A stretch of 6,578 nucleotides of DNA, taken from contig JAKANW010000166.1 in the NCBI GenBank assembly GCA_021823555.1, forward strand, positions 1-6,578, in the 5' to 3' direction. Of this stretch, positions 4,941 to 6,578 are shown in pieces. Source of the DNA: Chloroflexota bacterium. GTDB taxonomy: Bacteria; Chloroflexota; Anaerolineae; Anaerolineales; Villigracilaceae. The translations under genes and the position numbers were made by a program. Below the pieces are notes generated by a model. That model worked only from the letters and a program-made list of their open reading frames with translations, did not search any database and was not told where the DNA came from. The first letter of the stretch is position 1. Each line of letters starts with the position of its first letter.

Positions 4941-5536
4941 TATTTCATGGACTCCCATTTTGTCTGGAGCGCCTTCAAGCGCGGATGCGATACAAGAAGG
5001 TGATGCACCACTGAATGGAAGGCTTCCGTATGGGGAGTAATATGTTCAGGGTTGACAATGGGAATGATGACGCAGGCGTCCGCCACCTGGGCAGTGTAGC
5101 CTCCATCCCGACCCACCACCCCCATAATTTTAGCCCCAACCTCACGTGCAAACTGGAGGGCCAACACCAGGTTAGGACTCACATTCTTTTCCAAATTCCC
5201 GCCGCCAACCGAGAAAACCAGGAGGGCATCCTTCGAGTTCAAGCGGCTCCCCTCCAACCAAGCCTTGAACACCGACGCCCAGCCTTCATCATTGGTGCGG
5301 GCGGTCAATTCGGAAACATTGTCAGTGGGAGCATAAGTTTCGATCCCTACGATTTTTCGAAAATCGTTGACCGCATGGGAGGCATTTGCCGCGCTCCCCC
5401 CCACCCCAAGGACAAATAACCGTCCGCCCCCCTGGCGGGTCTGGACCAGTACCTCGGCCATTTTGTCAATGGCAGCGACATCCAATTTGTTCAAGATCTC
5501 AACCGCCTCTGCAATAAATGTTTCAGTGAAGTTCAT
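4940..5536 (-). CDS. gmhA: SIS-domain sedoheptulose-7-phosphate isomerase (GmhA-like)
   Basis: This 198-residue single SIS-domain protein would convert sedoheptulose 7-phosphate to D-glycero-D-manno-heptose 7-phosphate. It has the phosphate-binding 'GVGGSAANASH' (44-54), 'SELTARTNDEGW' (75-86), 'SVGGGNLEKNVSPNL' (109-123) and a C-terminal 'HTEAFHSVVHHLL' helix (169-181). Relative to the four metal/catalytic positions I recall for E. coli GmhA (His61, Glu65, Gln172, His180), this protein appears to carry His54, Asp58, Glu171 and His179, so two are conservative changes. That marks it as a divergent subgroup and leaves room for a related aldose-ketose isomerase. Operon context with kinase, phosphatase and nucleotidyltransferase homologues favours heptose. 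The ATG forms ATGA with the upstream stop and follows AAAGGA. Confidence 0.83.
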   Translation of the reverse strand: MNFTETFIAEAVEILNKLDVAAIDKMAEVLVQTRQGGGRLFVLGVGGSAANASHAVNDFRKIVGIETYAPTDNVSELTARTNDEGWASVFKAWLEGSRLNSKDALLVFSVGGGNLEKNVSPNLVLALQFAREVGAKIMGVVGRDGGYTAQVADACVIIPIVNPEHITPHTEAFHSVVHHLLVSHPRLKALQTKWESMK

Positions 5537-6264
5537 ATCTTATCCTTTCGGAGAAATTGATAGGGGTCAGCAGAAAGCAATTCATTCAGTTCCGCCAATC
5601 CCTCAAACGAACCGATCTCATAAAAACGTTGTTTTACTTCGTAGGCCAGCAACTGGCGCTTCGATATCAGATCCTGGTAGATTTCCGCCAAGTCGGCTGG
5701 CCGGCCCTCTGGCAGGAGTTTAAACACAGCGGGGTGAAAGAGACCCAGCCCGTAGTCAATGAATTCCATACGCGGAGTGTGCACTTTCTTATCATAACGT
5801 ATTATCTGCCCAGCGGCTGTTTCTACATTACTGGCATCCCATTGGCCCTGGTTGTGGTAGATCGTCATCAAACCGGGCTGCCCGTGACGATCGAAATGCG
5901 ATTGAATACCGGCGTAATTACAAGGAAGATAAGAATCGCCATAGAGAACAAAAAACGGTCCATCCAATAGAGACAGAGACTTACGAATAGCCCCGCCAGT
6001 TCCCAATGGAGCCTCACCATCGAAGACATATTGGACATCCACTCCAAAACGAGCTCCGTCGCCGACAAAGTCGCGTATCATTTCGCCCTTATACCAGGCC
6101 GAAATAATTACGCGGCGGATCCCGTGGGAGTTCAACAGCTTTAACTGGTGGGCAATGAACGGCTGGCCAGCTATATCCACCAGCGCTTTGGGAATTTTTT
6201 CTGTGACAGGGCGTAAACGTGTGGCCAGCCCGCCCGCCAGGATAACAACTGGATAAAGTCTCAT
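5533..6264 (-). CDS. hddC: Sugar-1-phosphate nucleotidyltransferase, probable D-glycero-alpha-D-manno-heptose-1-phosphate guanylyltransferase
   Basis: This 243-residue protein is of the NTP_transferase fold. It has the nucleotide-binding signature 'LAGGLATRLRPVTEKIPKA' (9-27), where the usual GlyXGlyThrArg reads Gly-Leu-Ala-Thr-Arg, then 'PLGTGGAI' (86-93), metal-binding 'VLYGD' (106-110), 'FIDYGLGLF' (168-176) and 'YEIGSFEGL' (215-223). Such enzymes join a sugar 1-phosphate to a nucleotide with release of pyrophosphate. Placement between a GHMP kinase and gmhA/gmhB homologues points to the GDP-heptose pathway. GTP use is inferred, since the motifs alone do not separate guanylyl- from other nucleotidyltransferases. 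Both ends overlap neighbours as ATGA, so it is translationally coupled. There is no hexapeptide-repeat tail, consistent with HddC rather than longer mannose guanylyltransferases. Confidence 0.85.
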   Translation of the reverse strand: MRLYPVVILAGGLATRLRPVTEKIPKALVDIAGQPFIAHQLKLLNSHGIRRVIISAWYKGEMIRDFVGDGARFGVDVQYVFDGEAPLGTGGAIRKSLSLLDGPFFVLYGDSYLPCNYAGIQSHFDRHGQPGLMTIYHNQGQWDASNVETAAGQIIRYDKKVHTPRMEFIDYGLGLFHPAVFKLLPEGRPADLAEIYQDLISKRQLLAYEVKQRFYEIGSFEGLAELNELLSADPYQFLRKDKI

Positions 6265-6578
6265 CCGATCAACGTCTTCGTCCCTTCAAAGTCAAAGCGG
6301 AAACGGACTTCCTCCAGACCGGCCTTGGACATGACATGACGCAAACGATTCCGGTCCTCGGCATAGAACATCAGGAATCCGCCGCCGCCAGCGCCGACCA
6401 ATTTGCCGCCCAGTGCGCCGTTCTTCATGCCCAGTTCATACCACTCGTCAATCTGGGGATTACTCATTCCCTTCGAGCGCTTACGCTTGTGCTCCCAATG
6501 TTCGTGCATCAAGGCGCCAAATTCGGAAGTTTTTCCTGCCACCAACACTTCTTTACTGCGCAGCCCCAAATCCTTGAC
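6261..6578 (-). CDS. hddA: GHMP-family heptose kinase, C-terminal part (HddA-like; N-terminus outside the window)
   Basis: The frame is open through the window edge, giving the last 105 residues. It carries the C-terminal GHMP-kinase motif 'NGALGGKLVGAGGGGFLMFY' (about visible residues 53-72), preceded by a helix with 'FGALMHEHWEHKRKRSKGMSNPQIDEW', which is characteristic of HddA-like and related sugar kinases. HddA phosphorylates D-glycero-D-manno-heptose 7-phosphate at C1. The ATP-binding first half (PxxxGLGSSSA-type motif) lies beyond the edge, so the assignment rests on the C-terminus and on the following hddC-, gmhA- and gmhB-like genes. Its stop overlaps the next start as ATGA. Another GHMP sugar kinase, such as a fucokinase-like enzyme, is the main alternative. 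Confidence 0.82.
   Translation of the reverse strand, partial: VKDLGLRSKEVLVAGKTSEFGALMHEHWEHKRKRSKGMSNPQIDEWYELGMKNGALGGKLVGAGGGGFLMFYAEDRNRLRHVMSKAGLEEVRFRFDFEGTKTLIG

Noticed and set aside
4941..4958. ATG at 4958 as the phosphatase start
   Set aside because: No ribosome site precedes it. The TAATG-coupled ATG at 4940 has GGGAG upstream and gives a more typical GmhB N-terminus.
5557..5970. 137-residue plus-strand reading frame inside the nucleotidyltransferase gene
   Set aside because: Antisense shadow of a conserved enzyme; the same applies to the plus-strand frames at 3721-4029, 4659-5003 and 5015-5419.

Overview
The window looks like chromosomal DNA of a bacterium of moderately high GC, perhaps a Chloroflexota (Anaerolineae-like) genome. 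That placement is recollection, not a computed result: the small protein at the left edge, the DUF4160/DUF2442 pair, the DUF4143 ATPase and the CCCTCACCC-type palindromes all recall that group. No rRNA, tRNA, CRISPR array, transposase or integrase is visible.

Right half (3688-6578, all minus strand): a tightly coupled operon read right to left. It contains a GHMP-type heptose kinase (hddA-like, only its C-terminus in the window), a sugar-1-phosphate nucleotidyltransferase (hddC-like), a SIS-domain sedoheptulose-7-phosphate isomerase (gmhA-like), a HAD heptose-bisphosphate phosphatase (gmhB-like) and a small transaldolase. Three junctions are 4-nt ATGA overlaps and one is a TAATG overlap. The first four proteins together form the route from sedoheptulose 7-phosphate to GDP-D-glycero-alpha-D-manno-heptose. 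The terminal transaldolase could feed the route by making sedoheptulose 7-phosphate. The product would be an activated heptose for a surface glycan.

Left half (1-3687) is a rearranged accessory patch. The 3' end of one small gene ('X', protein ending EASAEKTL) occurs three times (ends at 388, 1711 and 3414), each time followed by the same style of GC-rich terminator. Copy 1 is followed by a 279-bp near-identical copy of the 3' end of the transaldolase gene (509-787), and copy 3 by the intact transaldolase gene. The ancestral arrangement was therefore probably X and tal facing each other, and it has been partly duplicated. Two kinds of cargo lie between the X ends: a minus-strand DUF4160-DUF2442 pair (813-1396) and a plus-strand AAA_14/DUF4143 ATPase (about 1886-3016). 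The ATPase has a near-perfect sigma-70 promoter overlapping a 15-bp-arm inverted repeat, placed so that its mRNA is probably leaderless. Two REP/MITE-like palindromes (3062-3133 and 3580-3612) lie around X copy 3.

Most interesting points: the X-end/terminator triplication with a mosaic third copy; the transaldolase fragment, whose differences from the intact gene are mostly synonymous; the leaderless, palindrome-controlled ATPase; and a transaldolase built into a GDP-heptose operon.
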